In this document: one piece after another, positions 33,843-45,089 of the stretch
Layout: each line of letters starts with the position of its first letter
Position numbering within the stretch: position 1 is the stretch's first letter
Assembly: GCF_000221185.1 (NCBI RefSeq)
Contig: NC_015865.1
Span: 1,116,001 to 1,180,000, forward strand
Length of the DNA: 64,000 nt
Source: Thermococcus sp. 4557
GTDB taxonomy: Archaea; Methanobacteriota_B; Thermococci; Thermococcales; Thermococcaceae
Direction of reading: 5' to 3'
Notes under the pieces: generated by a model
Told to the model about the DNA's origin: nothing
Seen by the model: the letters and a program-made list of their open reading frames with translations, nothing else
The model's database searches: none
Made by a program: the position numbers and the translations under genes

Positions 33843-34956
33843 TGGCAACACCTTTGTAATACCTTTCAAGCTGATTTGCAACGTTGTCCCAGTCATATCC
33901 GCGGGCGTATGAAACGGAAGGACGCCTCATGCGGTGAGAGTCCTCCCACACTAATAAGAGTTTCCTTGCAAAGTCCACGGGGGTAGGGTCACTGACGTGA
34001 CCATTTCTTCCCGCGATGATGAGGTCGGCGGAGGCGTTCATTGGGGCACTGACAACGACCGCCGGAACGCCGGCAGCGTTGGCCTCCAGCACGGCTATCC
34101 CGAATCCCTCCCTGATGGAAGGGAACGCAAAGACCCGTGAGGATTTGACGACGGAAACTACCTCCTCAAAACTCGGAAGAAAGCCGAGGAAGTCCACGTT
34201 CTTCTCAACCCCCAGTTCGCGGGCCATCCGCTCAAGCTCTCCCCTCATGGGACCGTCCCCCACGATTCCAACCCGGAACAAGGGAACGTCACGCAGTATT
34301 ATGCGCAGAGCCTCGAGGAGGAGCCCCACGTTCTTGTGCTCGATGAGGCGACCAACGAAGACCGCGTCGTACCGCAGTTCGGGATGGGGCTCAACCGAGC
34401 GTATGAGGCCGAAGTCTATGCCGTTGGGAACGAAGCCAAAGTTAAGCCTCGCCAGCTCCTTCAGCCTGTCCAGCGTGTGCATGGAAACGGCGAGGTGATT
34501 CTCAGTCAGCCGCAGGAGGTTCCTCTCAATGGCCCTCCCCACCGAAGACCCCACAGGAATGTATTCCCCCCAGTAGTCGCCCCAGTACTCGTGCCAGGTT
34601 ACAACGAAGGCCGCCGAGTCCCCGAACCTCAGACGGGACGGGTATGCGTGAAGGTAAGGAAACTCCTGGCAGTCCACCACATCGTACGAGTCAACCTCCC
34701 CCATGAGCACCCTCAGGGAAAATTGCAAGGCCTCGAGGGGACTCCTTACACCGCCCCTGTACAGCTCAACGGGCTTCCCCAGGCCGTGGATCGTTATCCC
34801 ATCCCGCTCAATAGTCCCCCTACCCCCCCACCATCCAAAGGTGTACCAGTGAACCTCGTGCTTCCTGGCCAGCCGCTTCCCAAGTTCGTAGAGCCTTCGC
34901 TCCACGCCTCCCTTGACCTCGGGGTAGAGGGCATCGTAGATGAACGCTATCCTCAT
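33832..34956 (-). CDS. GT4-family glycosyltransferase
   Basis: A 374-residue GT-B enzyme: MRIAFIYDALYPEVKGGVER, acceptor-domain segments VTWHEYWGDYWGEYIP and LAVSMHTLDRL, donor-domain FVGRLIEHKNVGLLLEALRI and VFAFPSIREGFGIAVLEANA (E-x7-E). It is the first gene of a three-gene minus-strand unit (GT4, GT2, GT4) with overlapping ends. It is divergent from the second aglB gene, so glycan assembly and transfer genes share a 103-base promoter region. Its likely role is adding one sugar to the lipid-linked glycan. Confidence 0.88.
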   Translation of the reverse strand: MRIAFIYDALYPEVKGGVERRLYELGKRLARKHEVHWYTFGWWGGRGTIERDGITIHGLGKPVELYRGGVRSPLEALQFSLRVLMGEVDSYDVVDCQEFPYLHAYPSRLRFGDSAAFVVTWHEYWGDYWGEYIPVGSSVGRAIERNLLRLTENHLAVSMHTLDRLKELARLNFGFVPNGIDFGLIRSVEPHPELRYDAVFVGRLIEHKNVGLLLEALRIILRDVPLFRVGIVGDGPMRGELERMARELGVEKNVDFLGFLPSFEEVVSVVKSSRVFAFPSIREGFGIAVLEANAAGVPAVVVSAPMNASADLIIAGRNGHVSDPTPVDFARKLLLVWEDSHRMRRPSVSYARGYDWDNVANQLERYYKGVANGA

Positions 34957-35059
34957 TCCGGACTCTCCCCACTAGAGCTAGTAACCCACCCAATTTAAAA
35001 ATATCCCCTCACACGATGAAAACACAATACTTTTTAATACTCCAGCCGAAGGTATCCCC
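34957..35059. promoter_or_regulatory. Divergent promoter of GT operon and second aglB
   Basis: TACTTTTTAATA at about 35028-35038 sits about 26 bases before the GTG at 35060, so the aglB mRNA is probably leaderless. AATTTAAAAATAT near 34992-35004 is a second AT box that can serve the minus-strand GT operon. Confidence 0.5.
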
Positions 35060-37426
35060 GTGGGGATTCAGGTGGATGCGCCAAAAACCAAGGAGCCCCG
35101 GGTCGGCCCGGGGGACCTTATAAAAACAAGGTATCTTCTTCCCGGTATAATACTCCTAGCCCTCACGCTCCGTCTGATACCCCTGAGGTTCAGCTACTTT
35201 CTGGGCTACGACACATATTTCCATGCGGCATACGTCGAGTACTCCACCGCCCTCGGGAGCTGGGTAAACTTCTTTCCCTACGCCAACGCTCCCTGGGGAA
35301 TGCTGATTGACCAGTTCCATCCGAAGGGGTTCTGGATGCCGCCCCTTTACCTGTACAAACTTCTCTCCCCCTTTGGGGTATCCCTCGATGAGACATTCCG
35401 CGTGACCCCCGCAGTAGTGGGCACCGTGACCATCATCCTCGTGTACCTCGCCATCAAAGACCTGTACAGCAACACAGAAGCCGCTCTCTCCGCCGTATTC
35501 ATGGCGATCTCCTTCGGACACATCTTCCGCTCGATGGCGAACTACTACCGCGGCGACAACTACCTGCTGCTCTGGTACTCCCTGGCACTCCTGGGGATCG
35601 GGTTGGCGCTCTCCCCAAAGCTCAGGGAGAAGCTGGGACGCGGGGTGCTCATCCTCTACCTGATTCCCGGGCTCGCGGCAGGGCTGGCGGCCGGATTCTG
35701 GAGTGCTTACTATCTGATATTCGTGCTCCTGCTCGCCAACGCAGCATTCCTCGCCCTGGGGGGCCTGCTCCTCAGAAAGCCCAGGGCTTTCATTGATTCC
35801 CTCGCCCTGACACTCTCAGCTGCAGTGGGTGCCCTGGTGGCAAACTTCCTCGGCCCCCACCTCGGGTACGGCATGTTCGGCTGGAACCGTCCGGACGGAG
35901 TTGCGGCCGCAGAAAAGCTGGGCCTGGAGTTTGGATTGGTGAAGGACGCCTTCCTGCTCGCATACCTGAAATACGCCGTTCCCCTCGTGGTGCTGCTGAT
36001 AGTCCTCCTCCTCGCGGCCTCACACGTTCTGAAAGATATCCGCCACAGGGCGGCCCTCGTAGCCGTCATAACGCTCGCTGGGGTGATCGTGGCGATCCAC
36101 TACAGGGGCTTCGTGGAGGGCGTGTTTCTGACGTTCCTCCAGAGGTTTGGGGACGAGGCCATAGCCGAGACCCAGAGGACGTCCCTGAGGGACGCATGGA
36201 TCTCCTACGGAACCCTCCTGCTCGCAGCCCCCTTCTTTGCCCTCCGCATGAGGCCCTCGCGGATTAAACTATCCGACTTCATCGTTCTGGGCTTCGCAAT
36301 TCCAGGGGTCATTATGATGGCCCTCTGGACCAGATTCCTGTTCATCGGCTCGCTGGCGGTGGCGGTTCTGGCAGGAATCGGGACGGTCGAGCTGATGAAT
36401 CTCCTGAGTGAGAAAGGTATCAAGAACAGGAAATACATCGCCGCAGCGGTGGTGGCACTCCTGATAATACCGCCGGGCGTCCTGGGGGTCCAGCACACAC
36501 TGAACGCAAGGCCCTTCGTGAACGAGAAATGGGAGACCGCCCTCAAGGCGCTCGGGGAAACGTCCAACAAAAACGATGTCGTCCTCACCTGGTGGGATCA
36601 GGGGTACTGGGTGACGTACTTCTCCCACAGGGCAACTCCCTCCAGGGGCGTGCCTGACCAACTGACGGCAAGGTACTACCTCGGCCTCGTCGGCGAGGAG
36701 GAGCTGATGAACCTCGGCGTTGATTACGTCATAGTCTCCTACGACGCTGTTCTCAAGTTCCCGGCGGTGCTGAAGACTGCAGGAGTTCCGGTTAAGGACT
36801 ACCCAATGGTACCGATCCCCCTGGTTGAGGAGAGCGGGAACACTCTGATCTTCGCGCAGGACGGGTACTCAATAACGGCCCGGCCTGAAAAGAACGGCTG
36901 GAACATCGTGGTCAGCGTGGGTGAAGGTGCGTTCTCACCGCTGGGGGCCCTCGTGGAGGGCGGACATGGGCCGAAGGCTGTAAACGTCACAGGGGGCCCA
37001 AAGGCGGAGGCCTTCGTGTACATAAACCTGAACTACGGCTACGCAGTTCTTATGAACTGGAAAGCTTTCAACACAACCCTCGCAAGGCTGATGTTCACGG
37101 AGAGCCTGCCGGGATACAGCATGGTGTACTCCGACGGAGGATACGTCAAGATTTTCAGATTCGAACACCCCAACGTGGCCGTTGTTTCCAGGGAGGGACG
37201 TGCCGTCCTGAAGTTCACGAACGCCACCGGAACGCGCCTGGTACTCGAGGGCTTTATGGACAACGGAACCAGGGTCTTCGAGGAGAGCTACGACGTGACG
37301 GGGTTGGATGAGTTCTCCCTTCCCCCGGAGCTGGAAGAGGGCGCCGTCGTAAGGTATACTTACGAGAGGAACGGAAAGGTGCTGGATAGGGGCACATTTA
37401 GGTTACACGACGCTTGGGGACAGTGA
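35060..37426 (+). CDS. aglB: AglB/STT3 oligosaccharyltransferase, paralogue 2
   Basis: A 788-residue membrane enzyme that transfers glycan to Asn of secreted proteins. The first-loop motif is GYDTYFH (Asp51), the second metal site is in NYYRGDNYLLLW, the T-I-x-E-like motif is DEAIAETQ and the catalytic motif is WWDQGYWVTYFS near residue 511. The C-terminal part is soluble. The start is taken as GTG 35060, directly at the expected transcript start. Compared with paralogue 1 (11249-13615) it has exactly the same length, and the same WWDQG variant, with many substitutions elsewhere. The two may serve different glycans or targets. Confidence 0.92.
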   Translation: MGIQVDAPKTKEPRVGPGDLIKTRYLLPGIILLALTLRLIPLRFSYFLGYDTYFHAAYVEYSTALGSWVNFFPYANAPWGMLIDQFHPKGFWMPPLYLYKLLSPFGVSLDETFRVTPAVVGTVTIILVYLAIKDLYSNTEAALSAVFMAISFGHIFRSMANYYRGDNYLLLWYSLALLGIGLALSPKLREKLGRGVLILYLIPGLAAGLAAGFWSAYYLIFVLLLANAAFLALGGLLLRKPRAFIDSLALTLSAAVGALVANFLGPHLGYGMFGWNRPDGVAAAEKLGLEFGLVKDAFLLAYLKYAVPLVVLLIVLLLAASHVLKDIRHRAALVAVITLAGVIVAIHYRGFVEGVFLTFLQRFGDEAIAETQRTSLRDAWISYGTLLLAAPFFALRMRPSRIKLSDFIVLGFAIPGVIMMALWTRFLFIGSLAVAVLAGIGTVELMNLLSEKGIKNRKYIAAAVVALLIIPPGVLGVQHTLNARPFVNEKWETALKALGETSNKNDVVLTWWDQGYWVTYFSHRATPSRGVPDQLTARYYLGLVGEEELMNLGVDYVIVSYDAVLKFPAVLKTAGVPVKDYPMVPIPLVEESGNTLIFAQDGYSITARPEKNGWNIVVSVGEGAFSPLGALVEGGHGPKAVNVTGGPKAEAFVYINLNYGYAVLMNWKAFNTTLARLMFTESLPGYSMVYSDGGYVKIFRFEHPNVAVVSREGRAVLKFTNATGTRLVLEGFMDNGTRVFEESYDVTGLDEFSLPPELEEGAVVRYTYERNGKVLDRGTFRLHDAWGQ

Positions 37427-37457
37427 GCTTTTAAACCCCCCACCCCATTCTTTTTCC

Positions 37458-38285
37458 ATGCTGAGAAAAATCGGCCTGATCTTCGACATGGACGGCGTTC
37501 TTTACAGGGGGAACAAACCGGTTGACGGTGCCAGGGAGCTGATAGGATTCCTGAAGGATAAGTGTGTTCCGTTCATCTTCCTCACCAACAACTCCACAAA
37601 GGACCCCTCCATGTACCGGGATAAGCTCATCTCGATGGGCATAGACGTCCCCGAGGAGGCGATAGTAACCTCCGGCATGGCAACGAGGCTCTACATGGAA
37701 AAGCACCTCGAACCGGGGAAAATCTTCGTCATCGGCGGGGAAGGGCTGCACAGGGAGATGGAGCGCCTCGGATGGGGGGTCGTTGGCGTAGATGAAGCCA
37801 GAAGGGGAGGATGGAAAGAGGTCAAATACGTCGTCGTCGGTCTCGACCCGGAGCTGACCTACGAGAAGCTCAAGTACGGAACGCTGGCGGTAAGGAACGG
37901 CGCGATGTTCATAGGCACCAACCCCGACACCACTTACCCCGCGGAGGACGGCATCCACCCGGGGGCCGGGGCGATAATAGCCGCGTTGAGGGCCTCAACG
38001 GGTGTGGAGCCGCTGGTGATAGGCAAGCCAAACGAGCCTGCCTTCGAGGTGGCCAGGGAGAGGCTGGGGCGATTCGGGGACGTTGATGAAATCTGGATGG
38101 TCGGCGACAGGCTCGACACCGACATCGTCTTCGCCAAACGCTTCGGCATGAAGGCGGTAATGGTCCTGACTGGCGTAAACGCGCCGGGGGATGTTGAAAA
38201 AACCGGCATAGTCCCAAACATCATCCTTCCGAGCGTGAGGGAGCTCCTCGACTACCTGAAGACCTTCGTGGAGGCATCGGAATGA
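37458..38285 (+). CDS. HAD-superfamily phosphatase, NagD type
   Basis: A 275-residue hydrolase. Motif I is IFDMDGVLYRG with the nucleophile Asp, motif II is FLTNNSTK, the long cap region includes VVVGLDPELTYEKL, motif III is around GKPNEPAFEVA, and motif IV is MVGDRLDTDIVFAKRFG. This is the HAD-IIA (NagD) arrangement; relatives act on nucleotide monophosphates or other small phosphates. The exact substrate is unknown. It overlaps the ferritin-like gene by 4 bases (ATGA). Confidence 0.9.
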   Translation: MLRKIGLIFDMDGVLYRGNKPVDGARELIGFLKDKCVPFIFLTNNSTKDPSMYRDKLISMGIDVPEEAIVTSGMATRLYMEKHLEPGKIFVIGGEGLHREMERLGWGVVGVDEARRGGWKEVKYVVVGLDPELTYEKLKYGTLAVRNGAMFIGTNPDTTYPAEDGIHPGAGAIIAALRASTGVEPLVIGKPNEPAFEVARERLGRFGDVDEIWMVGDRLDTDIVFAKRFGMKAVMVLTGVNAPGDVEKTGIVPNIILPSVRELLDYLKTFVEASE

Positions 38286-38716
38286 AACTTGGGGAACTCC
38301 TTGAGAGGCTGGTCTGGCAGGAGAACGAGCTGTACAACCTTCACAAGCTCGGTGAGACCTTCGCCACATTTGAGAGGCCCGATCTGGTGGAGACGTTTCA
38401 GCTGATGGCGGAGGAAGAGCTTAGGCACAGGAGAACCCTCGAGACACTGCTCGCCGAGGGAAGTTTGGAGGGAACCGCGGTTATAGACTACCTCGATTCC
38501 CTGTCCCTCGAACCGATGCTGGGGGATGGGAGGGCAAAGCCCGAGAGCCTCGAGGAGCTGATTCTGGATGCCCTCGTAAGGGAGAAGCACGCCCACGAGC
38601 TCTACACAAAGCTCGCCCAGATACTGGACGGTTCCCTGGGACACATATTCAAAATGATGGCCGGGGAGGAGCTAAAACACGCCTACCGGCTTAAACTGGT
38701 CTACGAAACCCTTTGA
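38282..38716 (+). CDS. Ferritin-like diiron protein (rubrerythrin-type domain)
   Basis: A 144-residue four-helix protein with paired metal-ligand motifs: an early E (WQENELYNLH), AEEELRHRRTL (ExxH), REKHAHELYTKL and GEELKHAYRLK (ExxH). There is no rubredoxin-like Cys domain, so it is the bare erythrin part. Relatives handle peroxide or iron. It is coupled by overlap to the upstream phosphatase. Confidence 0.8.
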   Translation: MKLGELLERLVWQENELYNLHKLGETFATFERPDLVETFQLMAEEELRHRRTLETLLAEGSLEGTAVIDYLDSLSLEPMLGDGRAKPESLEELILDALVREKHAHELYTKLAQILDGSLGHIFKMMAGEELKHAYRLKLVYETL

Positions 38717-41638
<2,922 letters not shown>

Positions 41639-41774
41639 CGCCGCTTCATCCCCTTTTCTGTTCAACATTTTTGTGTCAACACATCCTTTTTAAGCCAAAA
41701 GTTTTAACTTCTGCCACTCAGACGAAAGCCTTAATTAGGTTTCACCCGAACACTGGGTATTCGGAGGTGTTGTC

Positions 41775-42236
41775 ATGGACAAAGTCTATCTCACGTGGTG
41801 GCAGATTGACAGGGCCATCTTCGCGCTCGCAGACAGGCTGAGGGAGTACAAACCCGACGTTATCGTCGGCGTCGCGAGGGGCGGACTCATCCCGGCCGTG
41901 AGGCTCAGCCACATCCTCGGCGATCTGGAGGTCAAGGTCATCGACGTCAAGTTCTACAAGGACATCGAGGAGAGGATGGAGAAGCCGAAGATAACCATCC
42001 CGCTCCACGGCTCGCTGGAGGGCAAGAAGGTTGTCATCGTCGACGACGTCAGCGACACGGGGAAGACCCTTGAAGTCGTCATCGAGGAGGTCAAGAAAGC
42101 CGGAGCGAAGGATGTCAGGGTGGCCTGCCTCAGCATGAAGCCCTGGACGAAGGTGGTTCCGGACTTCTACGTCTTCCGCACCGACAAGTGGATAGTCTTC
42201 CCCTGGGAGGAGTTCCCGGTCGTTGTGAGGGAGTGA
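41775..42236 (+). CDS. Purine phosphoribosyltransferase (xanthine-guanine type)
   Basis: A 153-residue enzyme with the PRPP loop VVIVDDVSDTGKTLEVV and the early pyrophosphate loop GVARGGLIPAVRLSHIL. It likely salvages a purine base with PRPP; the substrate (guanine, xanthine, hypoxanthine) cannot be fixed by eye. The RBS GGAGGTG lies 6 bases before the ATG. It stands alone between the reductase gene and a small membrane protein gene. Confidence 0.88.
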   Translation: MDKVYLTWWQIDRAIFALADRLREYKPDVIVGVARGGLIPAVRLSHILGDLEVKVIDVKFYKDIEERMEKPKITIPLHGSLEGKKVVIVDDVSDTGKTLEVVIEEVKKAGAKDVRVACLSMKPWTKVVPDFYVFRTDKWIVFPWEEFPVVVRE

Positions 42237-42398
42237 GTTTCTTTTTCTTTGCTATTGCCCTCCAATTGTTACTTCACGTGGCTCTTCACCCCGCTTTTGG
42301 TTCCCCAAATAGCGGACACACCAGATACCCTTCAACTCAAAAAGAAGTTTACTAACTGAGAGAAAACGATTTATAACGTGAACGTTCAATGGGATAAC

Positions 42399-42869
42399 AT
42401 GAAAGGCCAAAGGGTACTGCTCATCCTGACCCTCTCTTTGATTATTTCTTCCTCAGTGATTGGCTGGTCAGTGGTATCAATATCCATGAATGAGATGAGA
42501 AAAGCGGGGACGTCAGATTTTGCTTCTATCTATCGGAGCCTGCACTTGGGCCTTCTGATTCCTGCGGCGCTCTTCTTCTGCTTCGGATACCTCCTCGGGA
42601 AGCTCCTCGGTAAGGACAGCTTTGTGAGCATTGGGATTCCGGTATGGGTACTCTCATTCTTCCTCACGCTTCCCCTTTCGACACCCCTTGATGCAATCCT
42701 AATACCCTGGGAGGTCTCGCCGGAAGGAGTGTGCCGCAGGGCGCCGTACCTTCCCGAGGAATACCTGCTGCCCATAGCGCTCACGGCCGGTGCCTCAATG
42801 CTGCTCATAATAGGCTGGGCAATGGCGGTAACAGGGAGCAACACCAGCAAGGACTCGAAATCTCTTTAA
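42399..42869 (+). CDS. Small membrane protein, unknown
   Basis: A 156-residue protein with four hydrophobic segments: VLLILTLSLIISSSVIGWSV, LGLLIPAALFFCFGYLLG, SIGIPVWVLSFFLTLPLS and LLPIALTAGASMLLIIGWAM. No family is recognised. ATG 42399 was chosen instead of GTG 42378 because GATTTATAAC near 42368-42377 is a TATA box about 26 bases upstream, so the mRNA is probably leaderless. Its stop lies 30 bases before thpR. Confidence 0.7.
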   Translation: MKGQRVLLILTLSLIISSSVIGWSVVSISMNEMRKAGTSDFASIYRSLHLGLLIPAALFFCFGYLLGKLLGKDSFVSIGIPVWVLSFFLTLPLSTPLDAILIPWEVSPEGVCRRAPYLPEEYLLPIALTAGASMLLIIGWAMAVTGSNTSKDSKSL

Positions 42870-42899
42870 CCCCCTCACCCAACTTTTCTCGGTGGTGAT

Positions 42900-43454
42900 A
42901 TGAGGGCGTTCATAGCCATTGAGGTTAGCGATGAGGTTCGCGACAACCTCGTAAAGGCCCAGGAGAGGATAGGGAGCAAATCCACCAAGATAAAGTTCGT
43001 CGAGAGGGAGAACTTCCACGTCACGCTCAAGTTCCTCGGGGAAATTGACGAGATAACTGCGGAAGAGGTAAAGAAGGCCCTGGAGGAGATAGCGAAGAAG
43101 CACAGGAAGCACCGCGTTAGGGTGAAGGGGATAGGCGTCTTCCCAAACCCTAACTACGTCCGCGTCATCTGGGCCGGCATAGAGAACGACGAGGGCATAA
43201 AGGCGATAGCGGCCGACGTCGAGAGGGAGATGAGAAGGCTGGGCTTCAAGAAGGAGAAAGACTTCGTGGCCCACATAACCATCGGCCGCGTCAAGTTCGT
43301 GAGGGACAAACTCGAGCTGGCGATGGCGCTCAAAGACCTTGCCAACGAGGACTTCGGCGAGTTCGATGTCGAGGCCATAGAGCTGAAGAAGAGCACGCTG
43401 ACGCCGAAGGGGCCCATCTACGAGACAGTTGCGAGGTTCGAGCTGGCCGAGTGA
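42900..43454 (+). CDS. thpR: RNA 2',3'-cyclic phosphodiesterase
   Basis: A 184-residue 2H phosphoesterase. The two catalytic HxT/S motifs are [11 protein letters not shown] and [11 protein letters not shown]. The protein opens [17 protein letters not shown], typical of ThpR (LigT). It opens 2',3'-cyclic phosphates and may ligate tRNA halves in vitro. The gene is followed 9 bases later by cca, so the two RNA 3'-end enzymes are probably co-transcribed. The RBS GGTGGTG precedes the ATG. Confidence 0.93.
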   Translation: MRAFIAIEVSDEVRDNLVKAQERIGSKSTKIKFVERENFHVTLKFLGEIDEITAEEVKKALEEIAKKHRKHRVRVKGIGVFPNPNYVRVIWAGIENDEGIKAIAADVEREMRRLGFKKEKDFVAHITIGRVKFVRDKLELAMALKDLANEDFGEFDVEAIELKKSTLTPKGPIYETVARFELAE

Positions 43455-43463
43455 GGTGTGGAG

Positions 43464-44834
43464 ATGGACGTCGAGGCCGTGCTTCAAGAAGTTCTACCGA
43501 GAATACGCCCGACGGACGAGGAGAGGGCCTTCGTGGAGGGCCTGATGAGGGAACTGGAGGGCACAGCGGAGGAGACTGTAGAAAGCCTGGGCCTCGACGT
43601 TAGGCCCTACTTCGTCGGCTCGCTCGCGAAGAACACATACCTGGCCGGAGACCATGACATTGACCTATTCTTAGCCTTTCCCCTCGATACTCCCCGGGAT
43701 GAGCTCCGGGAGGAGGGCTTGAGGCTCGGGAAGACGATTGCCGAGAGGCTCGACTCCTACGAAATTGCCTATGCCGAGCACCCCTACGTGAGGGCTAGAT
43801 ACAGGGGAGTGAGCGTTGATCTCGTGCCCTGCTACGACGTGGAGAGCTGGCGGGATGTGAAGACTGCCGTCGACCGCTCGATACTCCACAACCGCTGGGT
43901 CCTTAAGAACCTCGAGGGCAGGAACGACGAGGTCAGACTGCTCAAGCGCTTTTTGAAGGGCATAAACGCCTACGGGAGCGAGATTTACGTTAGGGGTTTC
44001 TCAGGCTATCTGGCCGAGATTCTGGTCATAAAGTACGGCTCGTTTCTGGATGTGCTAAAGAACGCCGACTTCATGCTGAGGCAGAAGATAATAGACCCTG
44101 GAAACTGGCTCAAACAGGAGTACGAGGTGGCCATGAGAACCGTCCGGCGCGAGGCCGAGGCGGATAGACCCCTGATAGTCATCGACCCCGTTGACCCTAG
44201 GAGAAACGTCGCGGCGAACCTGGGCTGGGAGCGCTACGGGGTTTTCTACTTCAAGGCACATCAGTTCCTGGAGAACCCATCCGAGGCGTTCTTCTTCCCA
44301 CGGGGGCAGAAAAGCGGAAGCTACCTCTCCGAGCTGAGGAGGAAGGGAACCCACCTCGTGACGCTGGTCTTTGGGACCCCGGACCTTGTGGAGGACATCC
44401 TGCTCCCCCAGCTGGAGAGGAGCGCCCGGGGCTTTGAGAAGGTCCTCTCGAGGGAGGGTTTCAAGGTCCTCGGCTGGAACGTCGGGCACGAGGGCAGCAA
44501 AGCCTTCATAATGCTCGAGGTGGACAGGAGGGAAAGGGAGAGGGTTATGATAAAGCCCGGGCCCGAGTTCTTCACGGAGAGGGGCCGGGACTTCTACCTG
44601 AAGAACGAGAGGGTGTGGCTGAGGGGAAGGAGGCTCTACGCGGAGAAAAGGGTGAAAGAGAACATCGTCGATGTTATCCTCGAACTCCTGGAGAAGAATC
44701 AGGTTGCCATGGGGAAGAACCTGAGGGGGGCCATAAGAAACGCGGAGATTCTGCTAGACTACGTCCCGAATGAGCTGGAGAAGGAGGCCTACCTCTTCCT
44801 GAGCAGAGAGAAGTGGAATCTGAAGCAACAGTAA
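43464..44834 (+). CDS. cca: CCA-adding enzyme (archaeal class I tRNA nucleotidyltransferase)
   Basis: A 456-residue enzyme that builds or repairs the CCA end of tRNA. The nucleotidyltransferase signature is FVGSLAKNTYLAGDHDIDLF (GS plus DxD), with the third acidic residue in GVSVDLVPCYDV. Archaeal-specific segments follow, such as RLLKRFLKGINAYGSEIYVR and GFSGYLAEILVIKYGSF. ATG 43464 is preferred to GTG 43458 because GAGGTG lies just upstream. It forms an operon with thpR. Confidence 0.95.
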   Translation: MDVEAVLQEVLPRIRPTDEERAFVEGLMRELEGTAEETVESLGLDVRPYFVGSLAKNTYLAGDHDIDLFLAFPLDTPRDELREEGLRLGKTIAERLDSYEIAYAEHPYVRARYRGVSVDLVPCYDVESWRDVKTAVDRSILHNRWVLKNLEGRNDEVRLLKRFLKGINAYGSEIYVRGFSGYLAEILVIKYGSFLDVLKNADFMLRQKIIDPGNWLKQEYEVAMRTVRREAEADRPLIVIDPVDPRRNVAANLGWERYGVFYFKAHQFLENPSEAFFFPRGQKSGSYLSELRRKGTHLVTLVFGTPDLVEDILLPQLERSARGFEKVLSREGFKVLGWNVGHEGSKAFIMLEVDRRERERVMIKPGPEFFTERGRDFYLKNERVWLRGRRLYAEKRVKENIVDVILELLEKNQVAMGKNLRGAIRNAEILLDYVPNELEKEAYLFLSREKWNLKQQ

Positions 44835-45089
44835 AAACGTTTTTCGCCCCTTCAGCTTCCTGTTTGCATTATCGAGTATTCCACGGATCCCCAGGTACTC
44901 TTTTCCCCCGAGTTTACCGAGCAGGTGGCCCAAGGGAAATGCTTCATCACCACAGGTATTTTTCTCCCTCTTTCTGTCCAATCCATCCACCTCCCACACT
45001 GGCGAGCGAGCATCATCAATATACCCCCAATGCTTTTAAGCGTTAGGCCAACAAAATTAGAAAACCTAAAGTAAAAGGTGATGCAAATT
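44835..45089. other. Intergenic gap with weak coding traces
   Basis: The gap lies between the convergent cca and GH57 genes. On the minus strand there is a TATA-like CGCTTAAAAGC near 45033-45043 and a GGGAGGTGG before ATGGATTGG, but the open frames there are short, conflict with each other and match no family. I see no terminator hairpin. Confidence 0.35.

Noticed and set aside
44835-45089. Small minus-strand genes in the cca-GH57 gap
   Set aside because: Competing short frames overlap, the ribosome site is too close to its ATG, and no family pattern is visible.
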